Assembly: GCA_014377525.1 (NCBI GenBank)
Contig: JACMPL010000016.1
Span: forward strand, 26,138-90,137
Origin: Candidatus Saccharimonadota bacterium
GTDB lineage: Bacteria; Patescibacteriota; Saccharimonadia; Saccharimonadales; UBA4665
Length of the DNA: 64,000 nucleotides
Reading direction: 5' to 3'
Both the position numbers and the translations under genes were made by a program. Shown piece by piece: positions 36,156-45,399 of this stretch (its first letter is position 1; every line of letters begins with the position of its first letter). A model generated the notes under the pieces. The model saw nothing but the letters and a program-made list of their open reading frames with translations. It was not told the DNA's origin and did not search any database.

Positions 36156-36503
36156 ATGTCACATCGTCACTCAGACTCAGATAAGATTAAACAATTTACT
36201 GGTATTGCAGCTCTGGCGGCTGGCGTTGGCGCTGCTGTCGCGCTCCTGCTGGCGCCAAAATCCGGTGCCGACACTCGCAGCAAGATTCGAACTGCCGCAA
36301 AAAACCAGAGAGATTCGTTAATAAACCGTACAAAAACAGTTGACGTCAGTACCGATTCCGATAAAGCGATCAATCAGGCTAAAACGGTTGCTACCGAGGC
36401 TAAAACCGCGGCAATGAAAGCCCAAACATCCGTTAAAGAAAAGTTGTTAGATCTCAAGAAGGAAGTCAAAAACACTAAAGACGAAATCAATAAGAAGCAG
36501 TGA
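36156..36503 (+). CDS. YtxH-domain small membrane protein
   Basis: 115 residues: a hydrophobic Gly/Ala-rich segment (about 16-32), then LLLAPKSGADTRSKI, the typical YtxH (gas vesicle/stress-like) junction, and a charged helical tail rich in Lys, Thr and Glu to the end. YtxH proteins are membrane-tethered and of uncertain function, often stress-induced. CCAGGAG precedes the ATG by 9 bases. It sits between rpsJ and the rplC operon, an unusual place. Confidence 0.75.
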   Translation: MSHRHSDSDKIKQFTGIAALAAGVGAAVALLLAPKSGADTRSKIRTAAKNQRDSLINRTKTVDVSTDSDKAINQAKTVATEAKTAAMKAQTSVKEKLLDLKKEVKNTKDEINKKQ

Positions 36504-36570
36504 CTGCTTATGGGTTACAACCAAAAATAGTATAAAAGTTGTCAAAGGCTGGTATAGCTAGACTTTTACA

Positions 36571-36598
36571 TTGAGTGAGTAGACTTAAATGGTAAACT
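36571..36598 (+). promoter_or_regulatory. Promoter giving a leaderless mRNA for the small membrane protein
   Basis: TTGAGT (36571-36576), a 16-base spacer and TAAACT (36593-36598). The ATG at 36607 follows 8 bases later. This placement favours 36607 over the ATG at 36589, which lies between the two boxes. Confidence 0.55.
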
Positions 36599-36606
36599 TA
36601 AGCTAT

Positions 36607-36921
36607 ATGGCACAAACAGAACGAAACAGCGCTTCGAAAACAAGTAAATCATCTAAAGCTAAGCCGAGAGTCGCCAAAGTAGACGAGCAAGACAGCGCTT
36701 ACTTCTTAAAATTAGTTTTATACGTCATAGTCGGTGCGCAGTGGCTCCGTATTACGACTGCCAGTGGCACCGAGTTACCGATTCCTGTCGGCTTACTAGT
36801 TGGATTACTGTTTGCTAGCCATGAACATTTCCAAGTTGATCGTAAAATTGAGTACGCGATATTGCTAGTCGCAACTATGATCGGCTTTTTTGCGCAAATT
36901 GGTCTTTTTGCTTCGATTTAG
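36607..36921 (+). CDS. Small membrane protein, two predicted transmembrane segments
   Basis: 104 residues from ATG 36607: a Ser/Lys-rich N-terminus (1-28), then hydrophobic segments at about 34-65 and 80-104. No family is recognised. The frame also offers ATG 36589, but that lies within the predicted promoter. Nothing links it to ribosome function other than its position before rplC. Confidence 0.6.
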   Translation: MAQTERNSASKTSKSSKAKPRVAKVDEQDSAYFLKLVLYVIVGAQWLRITTASGTELPIPVGLLVGLLFASHEHFQVDRKIEYAILLVATMIGFFAQIGLFASI

Positions 36922-36965
36922 TAGTATCGCCGGACGCACGGCGTTATAGTATTATTCGCAACACA

Positions 36966-36994
36966 TTGACAGAAGTAACGAGCGTATGTTACTC
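36966..36994 (+). promoter_or_regulatory. Probable promoter for the rplC-rplO operon
   Basis: TTGACA (36966-36971), a 17-base spacer and TTACTC (36989-36994); the -10 is weak. The leader of about 135 bases may carry autogenous control of the operon, but I see no known L4 site. Confidence 0.45.
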
Positions 36995-37136
36995 TTACGA
37001 GGTATCTTTTTGAGAACACAACTTGGCGAATCTCGTAGGTCTATCAATAACAGAGGTAGAAACCACAGATCTCCAAGAATTTTTATGTCAGTCATAAATC
37101 AATACGATTGACCACTAAAGCAATAAAAGGGAAATA

Positions 37137-37751
37137 ATGAAAGCATTAATCACTCGAAAAGTCGGTATGATGAGCACCATCGCAGAAGATGGCGTCTTAC
37201 AAGCCGTAACTCTACTTGCAGTAAGTGACCATACGGTTACACACCATAAAACTGCCGAAAAAGACGGCTATGTCGCCGTCCAGGTCGGAACTGGCACGGG
37301 AAAGCACCTCTCTAAGAGTGTTACTGGCCATGTTAAGGCATCCGGAGCAACTCCTAAGGTCATTCGCGAATTCCGCATTGATGAGATCACCGAAGATCTA
37401 AGCGTCGGCAAAACATTTACAGCCGACGTTTTTAGTGTCGGCGATGTAGTCGATGTCACCGGAACTAGCAAAGGTAAAGGCTGGGCCGGTACTATCAAAC
37501 GTCACAACTTCCACCGTCAGCGAAAAACGCATGGTGGTAAGGGAAACACTCGTAAAGTTGGTTCAATCGGTTCGATGTACCCACAGCACATTTTTAAAGG
37601 TAAGAAAATGGCCGGACACATGGGCGCTGAGCAAGTTACCATTCAAAACCTTAGGGTCGCTTTCGTAGATTTAGAAAATAACGTCATCGGTGTCACCGGC
37701 GCCGTCCCTGGTCCGCGCAAAAGTGTCGTCATCGTGAAAGGGGCAAAGTAA
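37137..37751 (+). CDS. rplC: 50S ribosomal protein L3
   Basis: 204 residues with MKALITRKVGMM at the N-terminus and the loop HRQRKTHGGKGNTRKVGSIG reaching the peptidyl-transferase centre. First gene of the long ribosomal operon here. AAAGGGAAAT serves as ribosome site; the stop overlaps the rplD start (TAATG). Confidence 0.97.
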   Translation: MKALITRKVGMMSTIAEDGVLQAVTLLAVSDHTVTHHKTAEKDGYVAVQVGTGTGKHLSKSVTGHVKASGATPKVIREFRIDEITEDLSVGKTFTADVFSVGDVVDVTGTSKGKGWAGTIKRHNFHRQRKTHGGKGNTRKVGSIGSMYPQHIFKGKKMAGHMGAEQVTIQNLRVAFVDLENNVIGVTGAVPGPRKSVVIVKGAK

Positions 37752-38389
37752 TGGCTATTGCAACATTTACCGCATCCGGCGCAAAAGCTACCAAAGCTGC
37801 CGTGCTTGATCAGAGCGTTTTTGGCATCGAAGCTAAAAACCACGCATTATTAAAAGAAGCCTACATTGCGCACCAAGCCAATGCCCGCGAAAACTTAGCA
37901 GTCGTTAAAACTCGTGGTCTTGTAAGCGGTGGTGGTCGCAAACCTTGGAAGCAAAAAGGTACTGGTCGAGCTCGTTTCGGTTCATCACGTAACCCAATTT
38001 GGCGCGGTGGTGGTATTGTCTTCGGTCCAACTGGCGAAGAAAACTACAGCAAGCGCATCAACGTCAAGGCTAAGCGTCAAGCAATTCGCCAAGCCTTAAC
38101 GGTTTCAGCAGCATCAAATAAGGTTGCCGTTATCGAATCAGTCTCGTTCGCTGGCGGTAAAACCTCCGAAGCTGCCAAATTACTGACAGCAATCGGTGCG
38201 ACGCGCACTACCCTGATTATCGTCGATTCTAAGACACCAGAGCTCATCCGAGCAACGCGGAATATCCAGAAAGTTAAGTTAGTCACCGCCACCTACCTGA
38301 ACGTCGTCGACATTCTGAACGCCAATCATGTCGTGGTCAGCAAGGACGCGCTTACGGCTATTAGTAAATGGCTTGGGGAGACAAAATAA
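37751..38389 (+). CDS. rplD: 50S ribosomal protein L4
   Basis: 212 residues. The tunnel-lining loop is recognisable: GGGRKPWKQKGTGRARFGSSRNPIWRGG is partly seen as GGGRKPWKQKGTGRAR and PIWRGGG. L4 also represses its own operon in enterobacteria; no such site is evident here. It is coupled to its neighbours by TAATG overlaps on both sides. Confidence 0.97.
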   Translation: MAIATFTASGAKATKAAVLDQSVFGIEAKNHALLKEAYIAHQANARENLAVVKTRGLVSGGGRKPWKQKGTGRARFGSSRNPIWRGGGIVFGPTGEENYSKRINVKAKRQAIRQALTVSAASNKVAVIESVSFAGGKTSEAAKLLTAIGATRTTLIIVDSKTPELIRATRNIQKVKLVTATYLNVVDILNANHVVVSKDALTAISKWLGETK

Positions 38390-38823
38390 TGAGTAAAACG
38401 ATTCTATTACAACCACACCTCAGTGAGAAGACGTACGCTCAGAGCGCAAAGGGCGTCTATGCCTTTATTGTTCCGACTGACGTTAACAAACACACGATTG
38501 CACGCGCCGTTGAAGAGCAGTTTGAAGTCAAAGTCGCTTCTGTTAACGTCATCAACCAAGACGGTAAGGCCAAGCGCGTCATCAGCTTGACTGGTAAGCG
38601 CCAGAAAAACAGAAACGGTAAGCGCTCTGATTTTAGGAAAGCCTATGTCACGCTCGCCGAAGGCAACACTCTACCGTTCTTTGCAGACGTCGAAGAGTCC
38701 GAGCAGCAAGAAGCCGCTAGTCAAGAAAAAGTCGACAAAGCGATCGCAAAGAAAGCTGACAAAGAAGCTAAGCCAGTTCGCCGTGGAATTCTTCGAAAAA
38801 AAGCAGATGAGGAGACCAAATAA
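38389..38823 (+). CDS. rplW: 50S ribosomal protein L23 with charged C-terminal tail
   Basis: 144 residues from the ATG that overlaps the rplD stop; the 7 extra residues of the longer frame are rejected because MSKTILLQPHLSEK is the family N-terminus. L23 forms the docking site for trigger factor and SRP at the tunnel exit. Typical L23 is about 95-100 residues; this one has an added Glu/Lys-rich tail of about 40 residues, seen in some CPR ribosomal proteins. Confidence 0.95.
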   Translation: MSKTILLQPHLSEKTYAQSAKGVYAFIVPTDVNKHTIARAVEEQFEVKVASVNVINQDGKAKRVISLTGKRQKNRNGKRSDFRKAYVTLAEGNTLPFFADVEESEQQEAASQEKVDKAIAKKADKEAKPVRRGILRKKADEETK

Positions 38824-39659
38824 TGGCTATTAAAATGTATAATCCAACGACGCCTGGCCGCCGTGGAATGACTAGCCAGGATTTCTCGGCTATCACTACC
38901 AACAAGCCAGTCAAGTCACTGCTTGTAGCCCAGAAGCGCGGCAGCGGTCGTAACAACCAGGGCCGTATTACGACTCGTCACAAGGGTGGTGGTGCCCGTC
39001 AGTTCTACCGCATCATCAATTTCGGACTGGCAGCTGACATTACTGCAACTATCGAACATATCGAGTATGACCCTAACCGTAGTGCCCGAATTGCTCGTAT
39101 CAAAGAGCCGAACGGTACCTATCACTATATCCTTGCGGCGCAGGGCATGAAACAAGGCCAAGTCGTTAGTAGCGGCGAAGATATTGCTATCGAAACTGGT
39201 AACCGCTTAACACTCAAGAACATCCCAGTTGGTAGTACCATCCACGCTATCGAACTACAGCCTGGCCGTGGTGCTCAAATGGTTCGTTCCGCTGGTAACA
39301 GCGCGCAACTTATGGGCCGCGACAACGGTTACGCTCAAGTTCGCTTGCCATCCGGCGAAGTTCGTCTCATCAACGAAATGTGTACTGCGTCGATGGGTGT
39401 CATCGGCAACGAGCAGCACCAAAATGTCAAAATCGGTAAAGCCGGTCGTAACCGTCACCTGGGTAAGCGCCCATCTGTCCGTGGTGTCGTCATGAACGCC
39501 GCCGACCACCCGCATGGTGGTGGTGATGGTGGACGTCACAAGCCAGGTAAAGCGCCGCGAACTCCTTGGGGTCAGAAGACGCTTGGTCTGAAGACGCGTA
39601 AGCGCAAGAGCACTAGCCAATTTATTGTAAGAAGCCGACACGCGGCTAAGAGGAAATAA
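38823..39659 (+). CDS. rplB: 50S ribosomal protein L2
   Basis: 278 residues, normal length. The peptidyl-transferase-centre segment with [14 protein letters not shown] (about 220-235) carries the conserved histidine essential for activity. N-terminal [12 protein letters not shown] is canonical. It starts on the TAATG overlap with rplW. Confidence 0.98.
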   Translation: MAIKMYNPTTPGRRGMTSQDFSAITTNKPVKSLLVAQKRGSGRNNQGRITTRHKGGGARQFYRIINFGLAADITATIEHIEYDPNRSARIARIKEPNGTYHYILAAQGMKQGQVVSSGEDIAIETGNRLTLKNIPVGSTIHAIELQPGRGAQMVRSAGNSAQLMGRDNGYAQVRLPSGEVRLINEMCTASMGVIGNEQHQNVKIGKAGRNRHLGKRPSVRGVVMNAADHPHGGGDGGRHKPGKAPRTPWGQKTLGLKTRKRKSTSQFIVRSRHAAKRK

Positions 39660-39661
39660 CT

Positions 39662-39934
39662 ATGAGTAGATCACTAAAAAAAGGACCATTTGTAGATTTC
39701 AAGCTTGCGAAGAAAGTTAACGCACTTGGCAACGACGACCGTACCATCATCAAAACATGGGCTCGAGCGTCAACGATTACTCCAGAGTTCGTTGGTCGCA
39801 CGATTGCTGTTCACAACGGTAAAGTTCACGTCCCCGTATTCGTTACTGAAAACATGGTCGGCCACAAGCTTGGCGAATTCAGTCCAACTCGTAAGTTCCG
39901 CACTCACGGCGGTAAGTTAGCGAAAGGTAAGTAG
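39662..39934 (+). CDS. rpsS: 30S ribosomal protein S19
   Basis: 90 residues with [26 protein letters not shown] and [17 protein letters not shown]; normal length. It starts two bases after rplB and is followed after two bases by rplV. Confidence 0.97.
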   Translation: MSRSLKKGPFVDFKLAKKVNALGNDDRTIIKTWARASTITPEFVGRTIAVHNGKVHVPVFVTENMVGHKLGEFSPTRKFRTHGGKLAKGK

Positions 39935-39936
39935 CC

Positions 39937-40320
39937 ATGTCAGTACTAGCAGTCGCTAAAGGTGTCAGCCTGAGTCCTCGTAAAGTTATGGTCGTAGCCG
40001 CGTTAGTTCGTGGCCGCACCGTAGCCGATGCACTCGTGATCCTTGAGCACACACCAAGACGAAGTGCTTTAGCTGTTAGCAAAGCTATCGCCAGTGCTCG
40101 AGCTAATGCCGATCATAATCATGGTTACAAGCCGGACACGCTTCGCATAACCGAAATTTCTGTCACACCGGGACCACGCCTCAAGCGTTTCCGCCCCGCC
40201 GCTCATGGTCGAGCCCTTCCATTCCAGAAGCGTACATCGCATATTCGTGTGGTTGTTGATGGAGAAATCCGGGCAGTTAAAAAAGCTAAGGCCGAAACGG
40301 CCGTAAAGGAGACCAAGTAA
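39937..40320 (+). CDS. rplV: 50S ribosomal protein L22
   Basis: 127 residues. SPRKVMVVAALVRGR at the N-terminus and the long beta-hairpin toward the exit tunnel with GPRLKRFRPAAHGRA are present. The C-terminal tail is Ala/Lys-rich. Its stop overlaps rpsC by one base. Confidence 0.96.
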   Translation: MSVLAVAKGVSLSPRKVMVVAALVRGRTVADALVILEHTPRRSALAVSKAIASARANADHNHGYKPDTLRITEISVTPGPRLKRFRPAAHGRALPFQKRTSHIRVVVDGEIRAVKKAKAETAVKETK

Positions 40321-40949
40321 TGGGACAAAAAGTAAATCCTATCAGCATGCGTCTCCAGGTCAATAAGGACTGGCGCAGCAAATGGTTCGTCGATAAGCGT
40401 GATTACGCACAGTACCTCAAAGAGGACTTAGCTGTTCGTCGCTTAATCCACACAAAGCTCGGTAGCCGCGCCGCTATCAATCGGGTTGAAATTGGACGCA
40501 CGCCAAACCTCGTCACGGTTACCATCAGCACTGCAAAGGCTGGTGTCGTTATCGGTCGTGGTGGCGTAGGTGCAACCGAACTTAAGCAGAAAATCGAGGC
40601 TATATACGCTGTCGCAACTCGTGTTAACATCGAAGAAATTAAAAAGCCAGATATGTACGCTAAGCTTGTCGCCGAAAATATTGCGCATCAACTGGAGCGC
40701 CGCATGAGCTTCCGCCGTGCCATTAAGTCAGCTTCAGCTGCAACTATGCGCGCCGGTGCAAAAGGTATTCGTATTGAAGTTGCCGGTCGTTTGAACGGCG
40801 CCGAAATGTCCCGCCGCGAAAAAGAAGTAGCCGGATCAGTTCCACTACACACTATCCGCGCCGACATCGACTATGCTGGCGTCCGCGCTCAGACCATTGC
40901 TGGCGTCATCGGCGTCAAAGTGTGGATCTACAAAGGTGAGGTAGCCTAA
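40320..40949 (+). CDS. rpsC: 30S ribosomal protein S3
   Basis: 209 residues with [12 protein letters not shown], the KH domain ([14 protein letters not shown]) and the C-terminal domain including [15 protein letters not shown]3 forms part of the mRNA entry channel helicase. The length is at the short end of the family, lacking an extended tail. Confidence 0.97.
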   Translation: MGQKVNPISMRLQVNKDWRSKWFVDKRDYAQYLKEDLAVRRLIHTKLGSRAAINRVEIGRTPNLVTVTISTAKAGVVIGRGGVGATELKQKIEAIYAVATRVNIEEIKKPDMYAKLVAENIAHQLERRMSFRRAIKSASAATMRAGAKGIRIEVAGRLNGAEMSRREKEVAGSVPLHTIRADIDYAGVRAQTIAGVIGVKVWIYKGEVA

Positions 40950-40950
40950 T

Positions 40951-41364
40951 ATGTTAATGCCAAAACGAACTAAATTCCGTAAAGTACGCAAGGGTAAAAT
41001 CCGTGGCGTTTCTACCAGCGGTAACTACATTGCCTTTGGTGACTACGCCTTGCAGTGCCAAGATCACGACCGGATTACGGCTCGTCAGATCGAAGCATCT
41101 CGTCAGGCAATGACACGTCACATCAAGCGTGGTGGTAAGATTTGGATTCGGATTTTCCCGCATACACCAGTTACCCGTAAGCCACAGGATGTCAAAATGG
41201 GTAGCGGTAAGGGTAGTCCTGAATTCTTCGTTGCCAAGGTTCGTCCAGGAACCATCATGTTTGAAATGCAAGGTGTTACTGAAGAAATCGCCCGCGAAGC
41301 CATGCGCTTAGCCGCCCACAAGTTACCTGTCAAAACCAAATTCTTGGTACGAGAGGAGTCATAA
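40951..41364 (+). CDS. rplP: 50S ribosomal protein L16
   Basis: 137 residues beginning [11 protein letters not shown], normal for the family. The [19 protein letters not shown] segment contacts tRNA in the A and P sites. It starts one base after the rpsC stop. Confidence 0.97.
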   Translation: MLMPKRTKFRKVRKGKIRGVSTSGNYIAFGDYALQCQDHDRITARQIEASRQAMTRHIKRGGKIWIRIFPHTPVTRKPQDVKMGSGKGSPEFFVAKVRPGTIMFEMQGVTEEIAREAMRLAAHKLPVKTKFLVREES

Positions 41365-41366
41365 TT

Positions 41367-41567
41367 ATGAAAATCGTTGATATCCGTAAATTGAAAACTA
41401 ATGAACTAGCTACTGAAGCCACGAAGCTTCGCGAGGAAATTACCGATATGAAGCGCAAGCTTGGTATGGGTGAAATCCAAAACGTCCGATCAATCCGCAC
41501 CAAGCGCAAAGATTTGGCCCGCGTGCTGACCGTACTTAGCGAACAGCTGACAAAGGAGAACATCTAA
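41367..41567 (+). CDS. rpmC: 50S ribosomal protein L29
   Basis: 66 residues, two-helix protein near the tunnel exit. [19 protein letters not shown] and the C-terminal [20 protein letters not shown] match the family. Its stop overlaps rpsQ by one base. Confidence 0.93.
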   Translation: MKIVDIRKLKTNELATEATKLREEITDMKRKLGMGEIQNVRSIRTKRKDLARVLTVLSEQLTKENI

Positions 41568-41866
41568 TGGCCCGCCCAATTATAGGAACTGTTTCATCTA
41601 CTAAGGGTGATAAGACAATCGTCGTTACCGTTCAGACTCGCAAAACGCACCCACTGTATAAGAAGCAGTACACCGTTAGCACCAAGTTCATGGCACATGA
41701 CGAAAAGAACGAAGCGCAAGTCGGTGATAAAGTTTCGATCGTTGAGACTCGTCCACTGAGCGCCCGTAAACGTCACATTCTTGAGAAGATTGTCGAAAAG
41801 CCAGCTCTGCGTGAAGATTCACTCAAGGCTACAAAGGCTTGGCCTGATGATGAGGTAATAGCATGA
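41567..41866 (+). CDS. rpsQ: 30S ribosomal protein S17
   Basis: 99 residues. The OB-fold core shows [24 protein letters not shown] and [19 protein letters not shown] short charged C-terminal extension follows. The TGA stop overlaps the rplN ATG (ATGA). Confidence 0.96.
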   Translation: MARPIIGTVSSTKGDKTIVVTVQTRKTHPLYKKQYTVSTKFMAHDEKNEAQVGDKVSIVETRPLSARKRHILEKIVEKPALREDSLKATKAWPDDEVIA

Positions 41867-42231
41867 TCCAGCAAGAACCTAGATTAGGTGTTTGTGACAA
41901 CAGCGGCGCCAAAGAGATTCTTTGTATCCGCGTACTTGGTGGAACCCGCCGCCGTTACGCCCGCGTCGGTGACATCATCGTCGCTACCGTTAAGCAAGCC
42001 AATCCTGGCGGCACGGTTAAGAAAAAAAGCGTCGTAAAGGCAGTTATTGTTCGCACCCGCGATCAGATCCGTCGCAAAGATGGCTCAACAATTAAGTTTG
42101 ATGACAACGCAGCGGTTATTATCGGTGACGATAAGAACCCCCGTGCAACTCGTATCTTTGGACCAGTTCCCCGCGAACTGCGCGACCAGGGCTATGCCAA
42201 GATCATCTCACTTGCGCCGGAGGTTCTATAA
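41863..42231 (+). CDS. rplN: 50S ribosomal protein L14
   Basis: 122 residues, very conserved: [33 protein letters not shown] and GPVPRELRD. It sits at the subunit interface and forms bridges to 16S rRNA. It is coupled to rpsQ by a 4-base overlap. Confidence 0.98.
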   Translation: MIQQEPRLGVCDNSGAKEILCIRVLGGTRRRYARVGDIIVATVKQANPGGTVKKKSVVKAVIVRTRDQIRRKDGSTIKFDDNAAVIIGDDKNPRATRIFGPVPRELRDQGYAKIISLAPEVL

Positions 42232-42578
42232 TGGCTACTAAATCTACGATTAAGACTATTTTTAAGATTCGTCTAAGAAAAGGCGATACGGTTATTGTTC
42301 GACTTGGCAAATACAAAGGTCAGACCGGCAAAGTTGTCGCCGTTCACCCGACCGAGAATAAAGTTACGGTCGAAGGTATCAACATCGTTAAAAAAGCAGT
42401 CAAACCAAATCAACAACATCCTCAGGGAGCGATCGTCGAGATTACTAAGCCTATGTGGGTCAGCAAAGTTGCGATAGTCGAACCGTCGTCAAAGAAAGCT
42501 TCAAAGATTGGCTTTGATGTCAAAACTGATGGAACTAAGACGCGTGTCTTCAAGAGCACCGGGAAGGAAATAAAATAA
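42231..42578 (+). CDS. rplX: 50S ribosomal protein L24
   Basis: 115 residues with the KOW motif (KGDTVIVRLGKYKGQTGKVV) and the middle segment VEGINIVKKAVKPNQQHPQG. It starts assembly of the large subunit. One-base overlaps join it to rplN and rplE. Confidence 0.96.
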   Translation: MATKSTIKTIFKIRLRKGDTVIVRLGKYKGQTGKVVAVHPTENKVTVEGINIVKKAVKPNQQHPQGAIVEITKPMWVSKVAIVEPSSKKASKIGFDVKTDGTKTRVFKSTGKEIK

Positions 42579-43204
42579 TGGCTACAGCAAGAGTTAATGC
42601 ACCAAAGAAAATTCAATCTGCACCGACCGGACCAGTTAGTTCAGCTGCGCCAGTATCTCCTCGCCTCCGAGCTCAGTACAATGAGACGATCGCTAAAGAT
42701 TTGATGAAAGAGCTTGGACTAACCAACCCACACCAAGCACCACGACTCGAAAAAGTCGTAATTAACGTCGGACTTGGCAAGGCCAAGGACGATAAGCGAA
42801 TTATGGAAATCGCTACCAACACATTGGTAAAGGTTACTGGTCAGCAACCAATTCAAACAACTGCCAAGAACTCAATTGCTGGATTCAAGCTCCGTGATGG
42901 CAATAAAATTGGCCTAAAAGTCACCCTTCGCGGCGACCGAATGTACGAGTTTGTTGATCGTTTGATTACTATTGTAATGCCACGACTGCGTGACTTCCAT
43001 GGTGTCAGCGCTAAAGCCTTTGACGGCCAAGGCAATTTTAGCCTCGGCATGATCGATCAGTCGGTCTTCCCGGAGCTATCATTCGAAGAAACGACGACAC
43101 CGCATGGCCTGCAAGCTGTATTTGTAATTAAGTGCCAAGATAAGAAGCATTCCCGAGCTCTCCTTGAGAAGTTCGGTATGCCATTCGAAAAGGAGAACAA
43201 GTAA
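42578..43204 (+). CDS. rplE: 50S ribosomal protein L5
   Basis: 208 residues with an N-terminal Ala/Pro extension of about 25 residues before the canonical domain ([18 protein letters not shown]). 5S rRNA and P-site tRNA contact elements such as [11 protein letters not shown] and [12 protein letters not shown] are present. Confidence 0.96.
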   Translation: MATARVNAPKKIQSAPTGPVSSAAPVSPRLRAQYNETIAKDLMKELGLTNPHQAPRLEKVVINVGLGKAKDDKRIMEIATNTLVKVTGQQPIQTTAKNSIAGFKLRDGNKIGLKVTLRGDRMYEFVDRLITIVMPRLRDFHGVSAKAFDGQGNFSLGMIDQSVFPELSFEETTTPHGLQAVFVIKCQDKKHSRALLEKFGMPFEKENK

Positions 43205-43473
43205 TGGCTAAGAAATCCATCATTGTTCGGGACGAAAAGCGCAAGCGTATGATCGCTAAATATGCTGCGAAGCGTGCTGAACTCAAAGCTCTCGGTGATC
43301 AAGAAGGTCTGGCTAAATTGCCCCGTAATTCTTCGCGGTCCCGTTGGACAAACCGTTGTGTTGAGACCGGTCGATCACGCGCATTCATGCGTCAATTCGG
43401 ACTCAGCCGTATTTCGTTCCGTGAACATGCCAGCAAGGGCGAAATCCCTGGTGTAACGAAAGCGAGTTGGTAA
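43204..43473 (+). CDS. rpsN: 30S ribosomal protein S14, zinc-free type
   Basis: 89 residues, the long form without the CxxC-CxxC zinc ribbon; only one Cys (RCVETGRSR) remains. [15 protein letters not shown] and [12 protein letters not shown] are recognisable. The short zinc-binding form is common in Gram-positives, so presence of only the C-minus form here is informative. One-base overlap with rplE. Confidence 0.96.
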   Translation: MAKKSIIVRDEKRKRMIAKYAAKRAELKALGDQEGLAKLPRNSSRSRWTNRCVETGRSRAFMRQFGLSRISFREHASKGEIPGVTKASW

Positions 43474-43474
43474 T

Positions 43475-43876
43475 ATGAGCAAAACCTCAACCGATCCAAT
43501 TGCTGATATGTTAACTCGTATCCGCAACGCAATCAATGTTCGTAAAAACGAAATTAGCCTGCCACATTCGAAGGTTAAAGAAGCGGTTGCTCGACTCTTA
43601 AAAGAGAACAACTTCTTAGATTCTGTTAGTGTCAGCGACGCCGAAGTCGGCAAAACCTTGAACATCAAGATCAATGATGAGTCTAGTAATGCCCGCATCA
43701 GCGAAATTACCCGTTTGAGCAAGCCTGGTCGCCGTTCCTACGTTAACAGTAAGGAAATTCCTATTGTTATGCGTGGGCGTGGCCTCGTCATCGTATCGAC
43801 AAGCCGTGGACTCATGACTGGCAAAGACGCTAAGCATGAGAAAATCGGCGGCGAATTAATTTGTAAAGTATATTAA
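43475..43876 (+). CDS. rpsH: 30S ribosomal protein S8
   Basis: 133 residues. DPIADMLTRIRNA and the C-terminal GLVIVSTSRGLMTGKDAKHEKIGGELICKVY pattern (normally STSKGVMTDREAR...GGEVLC) identify it. S8 organises the central 16S domain and is the spc-operon autoregulator in E. coli. Confidence 0.96.
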   Translation: MSKTSTDPIADMLTRIRNAINVRKNEISLPHSKVKEAVARLLKENNFLDSVSVSDAEVGKTLNIKINDESSNARISEITRLSKPGRRSYVNSKEIPIVMRGRGLVIVSTSRGLMTGKDAKHEKIGGELICKVY

Positions 43877-43892
43877 GGAATAAAGGAATACT

Positions 43893-44432
43893 ATGAGTCG
43901 TATAGGAAAACTGCCGATCTTGGTTCCAAGCGGTGTGACAATCACTATTAGTGCTGAACATGTTACCGTTGCCGGAAGCAAGGGTTCCCTGAGCCAATTC
44001 ACTATGGAGGGCGTCACTGTAACCCAAGAAGATGGTCAAGTCGTTGTGACAAGAATCAATGATGAGCCGAAGAACCGAGCTAAACATGGTCTGATGCGGG
44101 CGCTCATCAACAATATGGTTGTTGGTGTCACCACAGGGTTCAGCAAGAAACTCGAAATTACTGGTGTTGGGTATCGTGTTGCCGCGCAAGGCGCCGATCT
44201 CAAATTAAATCTCGGTTTCTCTCATGATGTTATTTTCAAGATCCCTACCGGTGTTACTGCTGTTACTGAGCAGAACACTATCACCGTGAGTGGTATTAGT
44301 AAGCAACAGGTCGGTCAAGTAGCCGCCGAAATTAGAGCGCTCAAGAAGCCTGAACCGTACAAGGGTAAGGGTATCAAGTACGAAGGTGAGCGCATTATCC
44401 GTAAGAGCGGTAAGAGCGGTAAGGACAAGTAG
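43893..44432 (+). CDS. rplF: 50S ribosomal protein L6
   Basis: 179 residues with two tandem L6 folds: MSRIGKLPILVPSGV at the start and KPEPYKGKGIKYEGE near the C-terminus. It lies near the GTPase-associated centre. AAGGAATA precedes the ATG. Confidence 0.97.
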   Translation: MSRIGKLPILVPSGVTITISAEHVTVAGSKGSLSQFTMEGVTVTQEDGQVVVTRINDEPKNRAKHGLMRALINNMVVGVTTGFSKKLEITGVGYRVAAQGADLKLNLGFSHDVIFKIPTGVTAVTEQNTITVSGISKQQVGQVAAEIRALKKPEPYKGKGIKYEGERIIRKSGKSGKDK

Positions 44433-44433
44433 T

Positions 44434-44790
44434 ATGAATAAGAATGCACTCAAATTAAAGAATCAACTTCAGCGCAAAGGCCGTATCCGATCAGTCGTAT
44501 CTGGTACAGCGGTTCGTCCACGCCTCAGCGTGTTTATCAGCAATCAGCACATGACTGCTCAACTTATTGATGATGTAGCCGCTCAAACGCTGGCTTACGT
44601 AACCACCGTTGGTCGCAAAAATGTGACCGGTACGATGACCGACAAGGCAACGATGCTCGGTAACGAAATTGCCATAGCCGCTAAGAAGCTACATATTACG
44701 GCCGTCGTATTTGACCGAAACGGCAAACTATATCATGGCCGCGTCGCAGCAGTTGCTGACGCTGCTCGTAAATCAGGATTGGAGTTTTAA
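44434..44790 (+). CDS. rplR: 50S ribosomal protein L18
   Basis: 118 residues from ATG 44434, one base after rplF. The longer frame from 44386 lies inside rplF and is rejected. RPRLSVFISNQHMTAQLIDD and AAKKLHITAVVFDRNGKLYHGRV identify it. L18 binds 5S rRNA with L5. Confidence 0.95.
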   Translation: MNKNALKLKNQLQRKGRIRSVVSGTAVRPRLSVFISNQHMTAQLIDDVAAQTLAYVTTVGRKNVTGTMTDKATMLGNEIAIAAKKLHITAVVFDRNGKLYHGRVAAVADAARKSGLEF

Positions 44791-44792
44791 TC

Positions 44793-45398
44793 ATGGCGCA
44801 ACCACAGAACTCAGGCCAGGGCAATGACCGCCGCAACCGCCGTCCTGAAATTCAACCAGAAGAGAAGCAGTTCGACGAACGAACATTGCACATCGACCGC
44901 GTCGCCCGCGTTGTTAAAGGTGGACGTCGCTTCCGTTTCCGAGCACTCGTCGTCGTTGGTGACAAGAAACACCGAGTTGGTGTCGGTACTGCTAAAGGTG
45001 CTGACGTTACGGCTGCTGTCACTAAGGCTACTGAAGTTGCTAAGAAGAATTTCATAAGCGTATCTTTGTACAAAGGCACTTTACCGCATGAAATCGAGAC
45101 AAAAGTTAGTGGTGCACACATTCTACTTAAGCCAGCCAGCGCTGGTACTGGACTCATTGCCGGTGGTGTTGTGCGAACTATCCTGGAAGTCGCCGGTGTC
45201 AGCAATGCACTCAGCAAATCGCTCGGTTCAACTAATAAAATTAATACGGCATATGCAACAATTGCAGCGCTTGATGCGCTTGTTCCAGCTAATAAGTGGA
45301 TCACTAATTCGGGAACGGCCAAGAAAGTCGTAACCAAAAAAGTTGAGAAGATTATAAAGCCGGTTGCGAAAGCAGAAACCGCAAAGAGCGAGGCCTAA
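44793..45398 (+). CDS. rpsE: 30S ribosomal protein S5
   Basis: 201 residues. The double-stranded RNA-binding-like N-domain (VARVVKGGRRFRFRALVVVG) and the C-domain (GGVVRTILEVAGVSNALSKSLGS) are clear; an N-terminal charged extension and a Lys/Ala-rich tail are added. It is followed after one base by rplO, with no rpmD in between. Confidence 0.97.
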   Translation: MAQPQNSGQGNDRRNRRPEIQPEEKQFDERTLHIDRVARVVKGGRRFRFRALVVVGDKKHRVGVGTAKGADVTAAVTKATEVAKKNFISVSLYKGTLPHEIETKVSGAHILLKPASAGTGLIAGGVVRTILEVAGVSNALSKSLGSTNKINTAYATIAALDALVPANKWITNSGTAKKVVTKKVEKIIKPVAKAETAKSEA

Positions 45399-45399
45399 T

